This document shows positions 1 to 10,600 of a stretch of DNA of 64,000 bases, piece after piece. Below the pieces are notes generated by a model that saw nothing but the letters and a program-made list of their open reading frames with translations, did no database searches and was not told where the DNA came from. How positions within the stretch are numbered: position 1 is the stretch's first letter; every line of letters starts with the position of its first letter. The stretch is taken from the NCBI GenBank assembly GCA_010279815.1, contig QEOQ01000206.1, positions 1,492,785 to 1,556,784 of the forward strand. Reading direction: 5' to 3'. This stretch comes from Brachionus plicatilis (lineage: Eukaryota; Rotifera; Eurotatoria; Ploima; Brachionidae). The translations under genes and the position numbers were made by a program.

Positions 1-878
1 TAAATCAAATTGAATTTTATTACTAAATTAAATTTTCTCTATTTTGAATAAAAATATGCATAATTCCTTAAAATATCAAAGTGTTTCATTTAATATTAGA
101 AATGTCGGAGGAAAAAAAAATTTACTAGTTTGCTAAAGTAGGCGCACAAAATTTTAGATTGAACATTTATTAAAAATTACTGATAGATTTAAATTTTTTA
201 AAAAACACCTTTAAAGTTATTCATCACTCAATTTTTTACATTTTTTAAAAATAACAAACGATTGAATTAAGTCAATCATATCAGAATGTTTTTTTCTTTT
301 TTTAAAAATCACTTGAAACTATAGTAAAACTTAATTAAAAAAAGTTCAATTTTTAATGAGCAATTAATAAATTAAAATTTAGCAAGCAAGTGTCATTTTG
401 TATTTATATTTTATTTTAAGAGAGAAAATTTTAGTAGCATTAAATTGTGATTATTTTTTCTTTTTAAAAAATGGAAACCAAAATCTTAAATATCAGGGTT
501 CTGAAACTTGATTCCATCAAAAGAAACAAATTTTTATTTTTTCCTCTTGTTCAAATTTCATTTTAAAATATTAAGTTACAATTTTAATTTCTTTATTCGA
601 ACAAAAATAATTAAATTTGAGTGTAAATTTTATTAAAAAAATGTGGTGATTTTTGATAAAATTAAATTGGAATTTTTAATAATTTATTAGAATGAGAAAT
701 CAAAGCAAAGCGTCAATATCCAAAAATTTCTTTTTCTTGAAAAATGAGGAATAATAATAATAAAATTTTCGAAAACGATACGAAACCTAATTCAAGGTTT
801 ATTATGCAAAAAATAATTATAAAATTTTATGTGCAAATTATTAAAATTATACATTCAAAAAAATTTTAAAGCAAAAAA
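1..878. other. AT-rich non-coding DNA
   Basis: No open frame or recognisable element is visible. The DNA is extremely AT-rich with many A and T runs. The last part leads directly into the start codon at 879, so it may contain the promoter and 5' leader of the next gene. I see no convincing TATA box that stands out from the background. Confidence 0.5.
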
Positions 879-2006
879 ATGGTATCTGAATGCCAAAATT
901 CTAAGTCAGAGGAGAAATTTTTTAAAAATTTACTTCCACTAGCCAAACAACTCGAAACTCTTAGAAGAACTAGAGAATTTAAGGTTGAGTTCGAAAATGA
1001 AAAGCCCAATTTTCCCATTGAAAAACCAAAGTCTCCCAGTGAATTGGCAGATCAATCCAAAAAAATTCAAGAGAGTGAAAATGAAGATTTAAAAATGCAA
1101 GTCTATGAAGACAAAGACTATGATATTGAGGAAATTAAATTTTGGAATTTTGTCTCCAAAAATAAAGGAATCAAGCCAAACGTTATACGAACGATTGTGT
1201 ACAAAGTACCAGAAGCATCTTACATTGTTAGAAAAGTTCCTGTCATAGTCGAAGAATTTGAAGAAAAACCTAAATTAAATGAAGGAAAAGACACCAAACT
1301 AATTGATACAAAAAGTGATACTCGAATAGCTGAAGAAGTGGAGACAGAATCTTCCAATCAGCTCAATAAAACCACTGAAAAAAATCAACCAAGATTGTTT
1401 ACTTCATCAAAAAAAGACTCTAATGAGCTCAAGTTCAGTCAACCTTTTAAATTCGATGCAGAAGATATCATTGTGATTGATGAAGATGATGATATAATAG
1501 GGTTTGAAGAAAATGAAAGCGAAGAGGAAAAGCAATCTATAATTAGAAGCGATGATACCAAAAATGATAAAGAGATCCCAGTTGATGAAGACGATGATGA
1601 TATCATTGAAGAAAATTACATTGAAAAGAACGATTCAATCAAACCAAATGAACCGGTGTCAAAACAAGAAATGATAGAAGTCGATGATAAATTAAGCTTA
1701 TTACAAAAATCTTTTAATATTCACAAAAAGCAAAGGCGAGGTCGTCCTGCAGGACGACCTAAAGTTGTGAGTGAAAAAGCAGATGAACCAGCCTCTACTA
1801 TAAGCATAAAAAAATCATCAGATCATGATATAAAAACAGCCATAAAGTCCAAAAATTTTACCAGCAATTTGAACAAGACCTTGCCAATAATTAGTCAAAC
1901 AAAATCAGTCAATACTCGCAAGAGTTTAAATTTATTAAAGAAACAAGATCTTTCCGAATCTTTTGATCAAGTTTCATCATCTTGTTCAAACATATCAACA
2001 GTTTAG
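879..2006 (+). CDS. Acidic nuclear-type protein with AT-hook and SUMO-interacting motifs, unknown family
   Basis: Single-exon frame of 375 aa that I cannot assign to a named family. It is charged and low in hydrophobic segments, with no signal peptide or membrane span. Two acidic patches resemble SUMO-interacting motifs: I197-I-V-I200 followed by DEDDD, and DEDDDD followed by I242-I243. Residues 286-294 (RRGRPAGRP) form an AT-hook core, which in known proteins binds the minor groove of AT-rich DNA. The tail is Ser/Lys-rich. The start follows an A-rich leader, and AATAAA-like signals lie about 140 bp after the stop. A nuclear, chromatin-linked role is inferred only from these motifs. It could also be one exon of a larger gene, but no splice sites force that view. 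Confidence 0.65.
   Translation: MVSECQNSKSEEKFFKNLLPLAKQLETLRRTREFKVEFENEKPNFPIEKPKSPSELADQSKKIQESENEDLKMQVYEDKDYDIEEIKFWNFVSKNKGIKPNVIRTIVYKVPEASYIVRKVPVIVEEFEEKPKLNEGKDTKLIDTKSDTRIAEEVETESSNQLNKTTEKNQPRLFTSSKKDSNELKFSQPFKFDAEDIIVIDEDDDIIGFEENESEEEKQSIIRSDDTKNDKEIPVDEDDDDIIEENYIEKNDSIKPNEPVSKQEMIEVDDKLSLLQKSFNIHKKQRRGRPAGRPKVVSEKADEPASTISIKKSSDHDIKTAIKSKNFTSNLNKTLPIISQTKSVNTRKSLNLLKKQDLSESFDQVSSSCSNISTV
1739..1760. repeat. Perfect 22-bp palindrome inside the AT-hook codons
   Basis: The bases encoding R287-P294 form a perfect GC-rich 22-bp palindrome centred on TGCA (arms AGGTCGTCC and GGACGACCT). It is the most GC-rich short stretch of this gene. The symmetry follows partly from the repeated R-P / G-R-P codons, so it may be a by-product of the protein motif rather than a binding site. 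Confidence 0.8.
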
Positions 2007-2467
2007 ACTGGCTGGTGGTTTAGATAGTTCTAGCGATGCATTTAAGGTGACCAAGTTCAAACTAATATTGAAAAAAAGAATTAAGTACATAAATTTTTTA
2101 AACAATTATTAACTATATATTCATTTTTATTTTCATATTATTTGTAAATAAATATTCTAAAATAATATTTAGAGCAAACAATAAAATTGAAAGTATATTT
2201 TTTTAAGACTTTATTTGACTTAGAAGTCAACATTTTTAAAAAAATTAATGGCAATTAAGAAAAAAAAGAAATTATTTATTCGACCCATTGTCGAGGAAAT
2301 CACAAGAAAATTCCTTTTGTGTGCCACATGTTGAACAATTTATTTTCCATAGATTCTTTGGCTTAAATTTAATTTGTTTATTTGAAAAGTAATTTTTTTA
2401 CATTGAATCAAGAGGGTTTTAAGCGAGGGCAAAAACTATTCATAAAAAAATAAAAAAGTATGGACAT
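2007..2467. other. 3' flank and AT-rich spacer
   Basis: Contains the likely 3' UTR of the preceding gene, with AATAAA-type signals near 2148-2175. No further coding potential is seen before the inverted-repeat element at 2468. Confidence 0.4.
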
Positions 2468-2811
2468 CGGCAATGTGAAATTATAGTACAAAAATAACAG
2501 TACAAAAAGTAAAAACGTTATAATTTTTTCTGATTAAGCAAAAATGGTTCTGTAAACAGTACAATATTGTACAAATATGTATACATACAAACACATTATT
2601 AGCTCTGCAAAAACTCTAAAATTTATTTAAAATTTTAATCAAATATTTTTGATGGTGTGCATTTTATAGAAAATTGCAGATTTTGGAATTCGTTTGTAAA
2701 AATTTGTACAATATTGTACTGTTTACAGAACCATTTTTGCACAATCAGAAAAAAATTATAAAGTTTCTACTTTTTGTACCGTAATTTTTGTACTAAAATT
2801 TTACATTGCCG
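2468..2811. mobile_element. Palindromic MITE-like element, about 110-bp inverted arms
   Basis: The left arm (2468-2576) starts CGGCAATGT. It is matched in inverted orientation by 2701-2811, which ends ACATTGCCG. Both arms contain the sub-palindrome GTACAATATTGTAC. The roughly 125-bp centre has no open frame. GGACA occurs next to both ends and may be a target duplication, though the junctions are not clean enough to be sure. Structure and size fit a non-autonomous DNA transposon whose superfamily I cannot name. Confidence 0.75.
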
Positions 2812-2925
2812 GACAATCTGGATAAATTTTTTCCGTGGATAATAAAACTAAATTGATTATAAATTAATGAAAAATTAATAGAATAAAATAGAATAAATGA
2901 AAAATAAAAAGTTTATTATTAAACT

Positions 2926-3731
2926 TTTTCGGATCTGGCCTGTTATGTGACTTGATAAAATATGCCAGTTTGGTAACCGGGAATTTTTTTTCGGGTCACA
3001 TAAGTTTTATTCACGTATTTGGTGACCTAAAATACCAAAAATTTAGCATTTTATTGGTCACCAATTTTAATGGATTACAAAAACTAAAATAGTTCAAAAT
3101 TTTAAAAGACAAAATTTTTTAATTTCTATTCTTATGCTAAAAAATGGTTCTCAATATGAGCCTGAATCTGAAATAGGTTCAGACAAACTAGGTGATGACA
3201 TAGTTGAAGACATGAGATAATATTAACAATGTTTGTTCTGAATTTGAATCCATTCAAATTAATACTGTAAAAAAAAAACTCTCATCAGTCACAGCTACAT
3301 CAAATGAAAAAGTATTGGTAGTGATGAGAGCCTTAAGCAAGCACATATATCCAATGGAACTCGATATATGTGCCAGATTTTTTATATATTTTTAGAGTTG
3401 TTAATTAACATAAGTTCAAATGCACTGATTAAATCAATTTAGGAATATTTCTCTTTTTTTTAACTTTATCAAATATTAAAAATAATTAATTATTTAAATA
3501 AACATTAATTCATTAATTTTTTTGATTTTGAAAAAGGATCACAAAAATTATTTCAATCAAAAATTGGTTTAAAATTATAAAAAAAAATCTTAAATGACCA
3601 ATAAAATTGAAAATTTTTGGTATCTTAGGTCAGCAAATATGCGACCCAAACTTATGTGACCCGAAAAATAAATTTCCGGTCACCAAAATGGCATAAATCA
3701 TCAAGTCACATAACAGGCCAGATCCACTTTT
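2926..3731. mobile_element. Foldback element with about 150-bp arms and a decayed core
   Basis: The left arm 2926-3075 and the right arm about 3580-3731 are inverted copies. Both contain the stretch reading CTGGCCTGTTATGTGACTTGA in one orientation, followed by CGGGTCACATAAG. The core (about 3130-3390) has short broken frames of protein-like composition (for example around 3300-3390) but no family I can recognise. This looks like an internally deleted DNA transposon. Confidence 0.7.
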
Positions 3732-4045
3732 TGTTCCTTAGATTGATCTTTGTAAATTCGAATTGCTCTTCTTTTTCTTTTCAAATAATTTAATGTGAAG
3801 ATTTGAAGATTGTTTTGAAATAAAATCAACATTGGAATTGGAAAATTTAATGTTTTGATCTATTTTCAATACTCTTGCTTTGAATGCTTCATTAATTTAA
3901 TTTTTAATCTCTTATTTAAATGTCTTAATGACCATGAATTTTCTTTTAATTACTATTATTAATAATTTATAAAGATTAAATTTTTAGTTACAAAAAAAAA
4001 TTTGAGAATATCATTCATTTATAGCGAATATTAGTTCACAAATCT

Positions 4046-4077
4046 CGACACTAATATCAAAATAGATATTAGTGTCG
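4046..4077. repeat. Perfect 13-bp hairpin with 6-nt loop
   Basis: 4046-4058 (CGACACTAATATC) is exactly complementary to 4065-4077 across an AAAATA loop. It lies about 500 bp upstream of the exostosin start codon. No poly-T tract follows closely and no larger element is evident around it. The function is unknown. Confidence 0.7.
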
Positions 4078-4583
4078 GTTTAAAACTAAAATTAAAGGTT
4101 ATTAAACGTTGTTAAAATTTGATCTAGTTGACATGAAATAGTTTTTACTTGATGCATGGAAAATTTTTCTAAATTCTTCTAATTAAATTTTTGAAAGGTT
4201 TTGTAGGAAAAAAATAAAGAAAGCAGTGATAAAAATTATTTTGATTGATGATCTATTTCTCTAAAAATTTATTTTTCATTTATTTTTGGAATTTAGTAGA
4301 TTATTTATGATATTTTGAAATTTATACAAACAAAATATCAAATTTTACGCTTCGATCAAATTCACAATTTTTTTACTATCAACTACCAATTTTGACATCA
4401 AAGAATTTTTTATTTCATATTTTACGAAATTTAGTAGTAAGTAAGTTTTTGAATTTTAGCAAATTTTTATCTTTAAACAAGTTTAAAGAATACCATAAAA
4501 TAATTAAAATTTGAAATGAAAAAATAATTGAAAAAAATCAGAAGAGTTAATTATGAACAAAAAAAATTTTCTTTTAGATTTGA

Positions 4584-5789
4584 ATGAAATTCACAAAAAA
4601 AGTTATTTTTAAATATTGTCTATTAACACTTCTATGTTTTTTAATCTATTTAATGTTATTTTTTATTTATTTTTTTAAATTTGATCAAAATAATGACGAT
4701 ACCAAAATATTCAAATCAAATAAAAAAAATTTTAAGGCAAATGATCAACCATGTACTTTACTCAAGTGCTTTGATATTGGAAAATGTAAATCTGAAGATT
4801 TAAAGGTGTATATTTATAATTTTCCTAATATAACCAAATCACCAGTTTATAAAAATATACTATCTGTTTTTAAAAAGTATGCAACTTCTGACCCAAGTAG
4901 TGCGTGCCTTTTTGTTTCATCCATTGATACTTTGGACCAAGATCGTCGGAGTAAAAACTTTGTCGAATCAGCCTCTTCACTTTTACCTAAGTTAAAATAC
5001 TGGAATCATGGAAGAAATCATTTAATTTTCAATATGTATTCTGGTACTTGGCCGGATTATCTAGAAACGCTTGCATTAAAAACCGAACAAGCAATTTTAA
5101 TCAGAACATCAATTTCTGATAAAACTTATAGAAAAGGTTTTGATATATCATTTCCATTGATCAGTCAAGATTTCACGGTATTTAATTCAAAAGTTCAACA
5201 ATTTCAAGTATCAGATTCCGTTTTTCGACAAAAAAAGTATTTTCTTATTTTTAAAGGAAAGAGGTATTTACATGGTTTTGGCTCAGACGTCCGAAACAAA
5301 CTTTATCTTTTAAATAATAATCGAGACATAGTTTTATTAACAACATGTAAACATGAGAAGAATTGGATTAAATTTAAAGACAAAAGATGTGATGAAGATA
5401 ACAAGAACTATGAAAAATTTGACTATAATGATTTATTAAATAATTCTACATTTTGTTTGATTCCTAGGGGAAGAAGACTCGGAACATATAGATTCTTGGA
5501 AGTGCTTAAAGTTGGCTGTATCGCAGTGCTTTTGACTGATAACTGGATCCTTCCATTATCTGAACTTATTGACTGGAAAAAGGCAGTTGTGTTTTTAAAA
5601 GAAAAAGATTTAATGCAAGTTCCTTCTATTCTTAGAAAAATTCCTCATGAACAAATCACTCAGATGAGAAAATTTTCAGTGCATTTTTATCAGAAATATT
5701 TTTGCTCATTAGAAACAATAATTGATTCGACAATGGATTTGTTAGATAACAGAATAAAAAGCTACAGAAATTTTTTATTTAATTCTTAA
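4584..5789 (+). CDS. EXT1: Exostosin-family GT47 glycosyltransferase lacking the GT64 half (EXT1 / rib-1-like)
   Basis: The 401-aa protein has a type II signal anchor at about residues 10-32, as expected for a Golgi enzyme. The lumenal part matches the N-terminal GT47 domain of EXT1: a CFD-GKC segment, WNHGRNHLIFNMYSGTWPDY, FKGKRYLHGFGSDVRN, LLTTCKHEKNW, and the region around PRGRRLGTYRFLEVL. EXT1 with EXT2 polymerises heparan sulfate from GlcA and GlcNAc units. Vertebrate EXT1 is about 746 aa with a second GT64 domain, but this frame stops shortly after the GT47 domain. Nematode rib-1 has the same short architecture, so this need not be a broken gene. A TTTTAG acceptor just before the ATG (near 4574-4579) suggests a 5' UTR intron. 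The next 1 kb shows no GT64 motifs. Confidence 0.88.
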   Translation: MKFTKKVIFKYCLLTLLCFLIYLMLFFIYFFKFDQNNDDTKIFKSNKKNFKANDQPCTLLKCFDIGKCKSEDLKVYIYNFPNITKSPVYKNILSVFKKYATSDPSSACLFVSSIDTLDQDRRSKNFVESASSLLPKLKYWNHGRNHLIFNMYSGTWPDYLETLALKTEQAILIRTSISDKTYRKGFDISFPLISQDFTVFNSKVQQFQVSDSVFRQKKYFLIFKGKRYLHGFGSDVRNKLYLLNNNRDIVLLTTCKHEKNWIKFKDKRCDEDNKNYEKFDYNDLLNNSTFCLIPRGRRLGTYRFLEVLKVGCIAVLLTDNWILPLSELIDWKKAVVFLKEKDLMQVPSILRKIPHEQITQMRKFSVHFYQKYFCSLETIIDSTMDLLDNRIKSYRNFLFNS

Positions 5790-6782
5790 TAAATTATTTC
5801 GGTTTAAAAATTTTAAATTTTTGGTCAGATTCTGGATAGCTAAATACTTTCATGTTTTTTTAGTCTAGAATATTCTTAAAAAAATGAAGTAATTTTAGAA
5901 GGGTCAACTTTTTTTGAATCGTTAACCAAAATTTTTGAAAATTTACCAATTTTATTTTAACATCATAAAATTTATGATTTTAATTTTTATCAATATACTC
6001 TATAAAAATCCTGTTTACTTAAAAAAAGTATCTAACATACAAGTCTTTAGCCTAAAAATATCATTAAATAATATAAAGTTTAAAAAAATTTTTAAATTAA
6101 TAAAAAAATGGTATATAGTGCGGTATAATTTCCGAATTTATTTTATCATTTGCTGAGAAGATAAGAGTGAAACAAAAGAGAATTTAAGTGAAATTTTTTT
6201 GATTAATTTTGACTTAAACAATTTTCGATTTTGAAATCGATTAAAAACTAGTCGATTTTTGAATTCTATCAATCGATTGGAATCAATTTCTTACACTAAA
6301 TTGATCCAAAGTCATTGTTTGTCAATATAATGAAAAGGAATCTCATTATCATCTGGTAAAGCAAGGAAATAAATAAACAATAAATTTTAATCAAATTTTG
6401 TTTGTTAAGTTCAGCAATCCGAATTCTATTAGAAAATTCTTACCGTGAACTCGGAGTTTATACCACAGGTTTAAAAAACAAAAATTCAGTTTAAATGTAG
6501 TCATTTAACATGTGTTTCGAATTTTTCAAAAATAGTTTAAAGGACGGAATAAAATCGAATTTTCTTTTGTAATGTCTCATTAAATTTGCAAAAAATAATT
6601 TTTTTCTCCAAAAAAAAGTCTAAAATGTATATTCAAAAAATTACCCTTTTTTATGCGTAGCTTAATTTTAAATTTTCGAATTTAAATGCGTCATTTAGTT
6701 CTGTGTGTTCAAGTGATTTTATGAGTGTTTTTACACATATTGTGCGACTAAAACAAATAGATGAAATAAAAAAGATTTAGTA
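5790..6782. other. AT-rich spacer, no supported gene
   Basis: The 3' flank of the exostosin gene. A 73-codon open frame (5935-6156) is Lys/Ile/Phe-rich and shows no family motif, so I treat it as chance. No GT64-like exon is visible here. Nothing else stands out until the tandem array at 6783. Confidence 0.4.
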
Positions 6783-6960
6783 GCAATTTCCCCTCTGTAA
6801 CATTTTCCCCGTTTAACATTTTTCCTTCTGTAACATTTTCCCCATTTAACATTTTTCCTTCTGTACATTTTCCCCGTTTAGTCAAAAAAATAATTCTATT
6901 TAAATGACCACCGAATATCGGGATTAATAACTTCTTGCTAATCTTAGTCTTATTCTTCGT

Positions 6961-7143
6961 ATGATGTATCCGGAAAGCAATTATCAGAAGGTTAGTTTAG
7001 TCAACGTCGAACCTCAAGTAGGTCCAAATGATTGTGGTCTGTTTTGTGTTGCATATGCTCAAATGTTGGCGTTTGGAAGAGATCCATTTAAATACAAATT
7101 CAATCAAGCTCGAATGCGACAAAAGTTCAATTTTTTTTATTAA
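6961..7143 (+). pseudogene. Ulp1/SENP-like C48 peptidase C-terminal fragment
   Basis: A 60-codon frame containing VGPNDCGLFCVAYAQMLAFGRDP. This matches the catalytic-cysteine segment (DCG) and downstream Phe-Gly-Asp-Pro pattern of Ulp1-like proteases encoded by several DNA transposons. The His and Asp parts of the catalytic triad are not encoded here, so it is a fragment. It sits inside the array-bounded element and is probably transposon-derived rather than a host deSUMOylase. Confidence 0.7.
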
Positions 7144-7337
7144 ATTTAATTCTTTACAAGATTTTGGATGTACCGAAATATTGAACAAAGAAAAAAAATT
7201 TGAATAAATTATTGTAAAATGGTAGTTTTTGCATTTTTTTACTAAATTTTGTACTTATTTCCTGTTGTTTAATTAATTTTATCATTAAATATTATATTAA
7301 AAAAGTTTTTTTTTGGATAACTGCTATCAGCCTTAAA

Positions 7338-7411
7338 GTGGGAAAAATGTACGTGGGGAAAAAATTTGTGGGGAAAAATATTGTGGGGAAAAAAATTGTG
7401 GGAAAAATGTA
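7338..7411. repeat. Tandem array of GTGGGGAAAAA-type units
   Basis: Four to five imperfect units of about 16 bp. A short open frame across it, with repeated VGKK, is just the translation of this array. It forms the right subterminal array of the element starting at 6783. Confidence 0.7.
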
Positions 7412-7683
7412 TCTAGACCATAAAAAAACCCATGAAAAAAAATTGGTTAAAATTTGTTTATTTGATTTAAATGATAAACATCAAATGATCACAAAATTAA
7501 AATCAATTTCAGTAGAACAAAAATGTTTTATTTTATGATCATGATATTTATGTAGAAAAAGATTATCTTTAATTAACAAATAACGAGAATTACAAGTTAA
7601 AAATTAAAATAACGAATGAAAAATATTAATAAGACACGCTATCTTGAACAAAGATTGAGTCGATTTGAAATCTAATAATACGT

Positions 7684-10600
7684 TTACAGTTCTGGATTAT
7701 CAGTTGACTCTGGATCTAAAATAAAAAAATAATCTTAGCAATTTAACTTTCAAAAAAAAATTCAATTTTTGTACCATTTGGTTGAGATTTCGTGTTGTCC
7801 TTTGAATCTTGATCGTTCTCATCTTTTTGCTCCGAGTCTTCTTTTTCTGGCGGGATTTCAGTTGTTTCCGACGATTCCTGTTTTTCAGATTCATCAGTCT
7901 CCTTTTCATTGTTTGACGTACTATTGGTTTTATTTGCACTTTCAGTTGGTTTCTTTTTGGGTCTAAAATATTTTATTTTTGATGTTAAATATCCAATTTC
8001 TCTCTTCAACTCATCCACTTTATCAGATATATCTGTGGATAAAAGTTTCGGTTGGTCACTATCGGATAGCTTAGCTTGTTCATTCAGCAGTTTAACTCTC
8101 CATTCCTTTAAAACAAAATTTTATCTCTTTTTTTCCAAAATTTGTCAATCAAATACTTTGGTTGTATTAATTAATTTATCCAAAGAATTCCACTCGGTTT
8201 CTGTCAATGGCAAATTTTCTCCAGTCAAATTTTTAGTATAAGCCAAAAATCCAACGCTTTTGTTCAAAACATCCTTTAGCTCATCTAATTTTTTGGGTCG
8301 TAATTTCTTTTCCGAAATTCTGAATTTAACATCTCTACAGCTAGCTTTTAATTCAGCCAATTTGTCTTGAAAGTCCTGGATTTAAAAAAAAATTAAGCAA
8401 AAATAAAGATTTTTAATAAATTTAAACCTTTGTATGAACAGTGTTGTCTGTTTCATACAACCAATTGTCAACTTCTTCAACTTTAGCGCCTATTTTTTCT
8501 CTTTCTTCGGAGGTCGAACATTTAATGAATTCGTCCTGAGTCAAGCTGTCCTTAAGTTCGAACACAAAGGCCTCTAAAGAATTGATAGCTGCAGCACGTT
8601 TTAGTCTTGCTTTTTCTTTGTCTCTGATATTCTTCAGCTTTGATTTCGACTCACTTATTGTATTTTCATCAATAGCTACCAAGTCTAGTTCAATTTGTTT
8701 GAATTTGACGTTCTCTTTTAAAATCTGGCTTTTGACTTGAGTGGCATTTTTTTGACTATTTGGAGCTGGTTCTGTGGAATTGGTAACTGTATCATTTAGA
8801 GGCTTTGTTTCTGGGGTAGAAGCTTGTTCAGTTTGATTCGATTCATTTTTGACTTGTTCATGAGTAGTGTCAGAATTAGCGTTCTTTTAGAAATAATAAT
8901 TATTTTCATCTAAATTTACTTTTAAAAATTACTTCTCTGTTTTCCTCTTCAACTGGTTCTTCATTTTTTCCTCCGAAAAAACTGGATATTTTGTTACCAA
9001 TTTCTTAATTTTTTAATTAAATAAACAACTTTTTAAATTTTTATCTAAAATTCCAATACTTGAGAGCGTTGATTCTTCAGAGGATGATTCAGTGGAAGTT
9101 TTTTCAAAAGTAATGTCAATCTTTAAAAAAAGAAAATTTTTTTTTAAAATATTTTACAAAATTATTGAACTCATATACTTTGTCTAGTCGAATTAAACCA
9201 CTATCATCAAGTCTAAAATGAACTTTAACTCCCTTGGTTTCTTCATTTGGGTGATTTTCATACAATTCTTTGACACCTGTGACTTGAACTTGGCTCAAAT
9301 TGAGTGATCCAATTCCGCTGAGGACAAATATAATTTCTTTTCAAAGTTTAGAATAAAAATTTACTTAATATAATCTTGACTTAGGAAAGACATATCGCCA
9401 TAATTGATCTTAAATTCAAAATCTTCAACATGTTTGCTAAAAGTCATGACTTTTTTTTGCGGAAACGGATTAAATCTTTCAAACAAAACTCGTCGAATCG
9501 AGCTGCTGGCATCTGCATCTATGGTTTCTCCGGGCGCAACATATTTTTCAAAATCAACCTGAAATAAATTAATTTATAGAAAAAAAAAATTATTTTTTTA
9601 TTTTATTCATACACAAATAGGATAAATGTTGGCATCTTTAATATAGAATTTTTTGACTTTGTATCCTTTGCTTTGATAAGCTGCCTGATAAACAGCTCCC
9701 AAAGCAGCCGCTTCATCAGTATTCAAATATTTTCCCAGATCATTTCTAAATTTTTGAATTAGATTCCAATTAATTAATAATTTAATTTAAAAAAAAATTA
9801 TTAATACTTGTTTGCTGCTTTCTTTAATTCAGCTTGAACTCTAGGAATACGAGTGCTTCCACCAACAAGAATAATAGATTCAACTTCATCCTCAGATAGT
9901 TCGGACGATTTAGTTGCATCATGAACAATTTTTTCGATACGTTCGAATAAATCAGTGCAAAGATTTTCGAATTCTTCTCTAGTGACTTTTACTTTAAAAT
10001 CAATATCATCCATAACATTTTCAATTTGTGCCATGGTTTCACTATTGGCGCTCAGAATATTCTTAACTCGTTCAGCTTCCTTGTAAATTTTCATAGTAGC
10101 TTTGGCATTTTTGAATACATCTTTCTTATTTTTTTCACTGAAAATCTTGGCCAAATGATTAGCTAATCTTAGCGTGAACTCTTGACCACCCAGACCTCTG
10201 TCGAATCTGTAATAAAAAATAAAAAATCTTAATAAAAAATAAATAATCATCTAAAATAAAAATTACCCGATGCCTCGAACAGTTAATTGAGGATTTGCTT
10301 CGTAGTCGTCTTTATGCTTGACCATTAAAAATGTAGCAATTGTGGCGATTGTTCCAGAGCCACCCATGTCAAAAAACATCAAATTTGTGCCAGTGGAATT
10401 AAAATCTTTTCGTCTAAAAACTCCGTAATTTAATCCAGCTAAATTATTAATCATATTAGGCATTTGTTTTAGTTTTTTTATTTGATCCTATTACCAGCAA
10501 TGTTTGAGTTAATTAATTGAAGAATTTTCAGGTTTGCTATATCAGCAGCTCTTAGCACAGCTTTACGTTCTGCTTGATTGAAATAGGCTGGCACCGTGAT

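Larger units (their letters stand above)
6783..7411. mobile_element. Short MULE-like element bounded by tandem arrays, with Ulp1 protease relic
   Basis: The left edge is a 33-bp-period array (units from 6798 and 6831, partial from 6864) rich in ATTTTCCCC. The right edge (7338-7411) is an array of GTGGGGAAAAA-type units, the same motif inverted. Between them lies a Ulp1-type peptidase fragment. Inverted subterminal arrays plus a captured or native Ulp1 domain fit a non-autonomous Mutator-like element. No target duplication was resolved, so the exact ends are approximate. Confidence 0.6.

Noticed and set aside
879..2006. Transcription factor family assignment on the basis of the AT-hook
   Set aside because: A single AT-hook with no other DNA-binding domain is not enough to name a family.
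5935..6156. 73-codon plus frame
   Set aside because: Lys/Ile/Phe-rich translation of AT-rich DNA with no motif and no flanking gene signals.
6783..6885. CRISPR-like or other prokaryotic repeat array
   Set aside because: The 33-bp units are contiguous without unique spacers, and the surrounding DNA is clearly eukaryotic.
7338..7538. Protein with VGKK repeats
   Set aside because: Translation of the right tandem array of a transposon-like element.
10263..10463. Separate small gene starting MPNMINN inside the HYOU1 region
   Set aside because: The first residues are intronic. The acceptor at 10440-10439 joins the rest in frame to the preceding HYOU1 exon.
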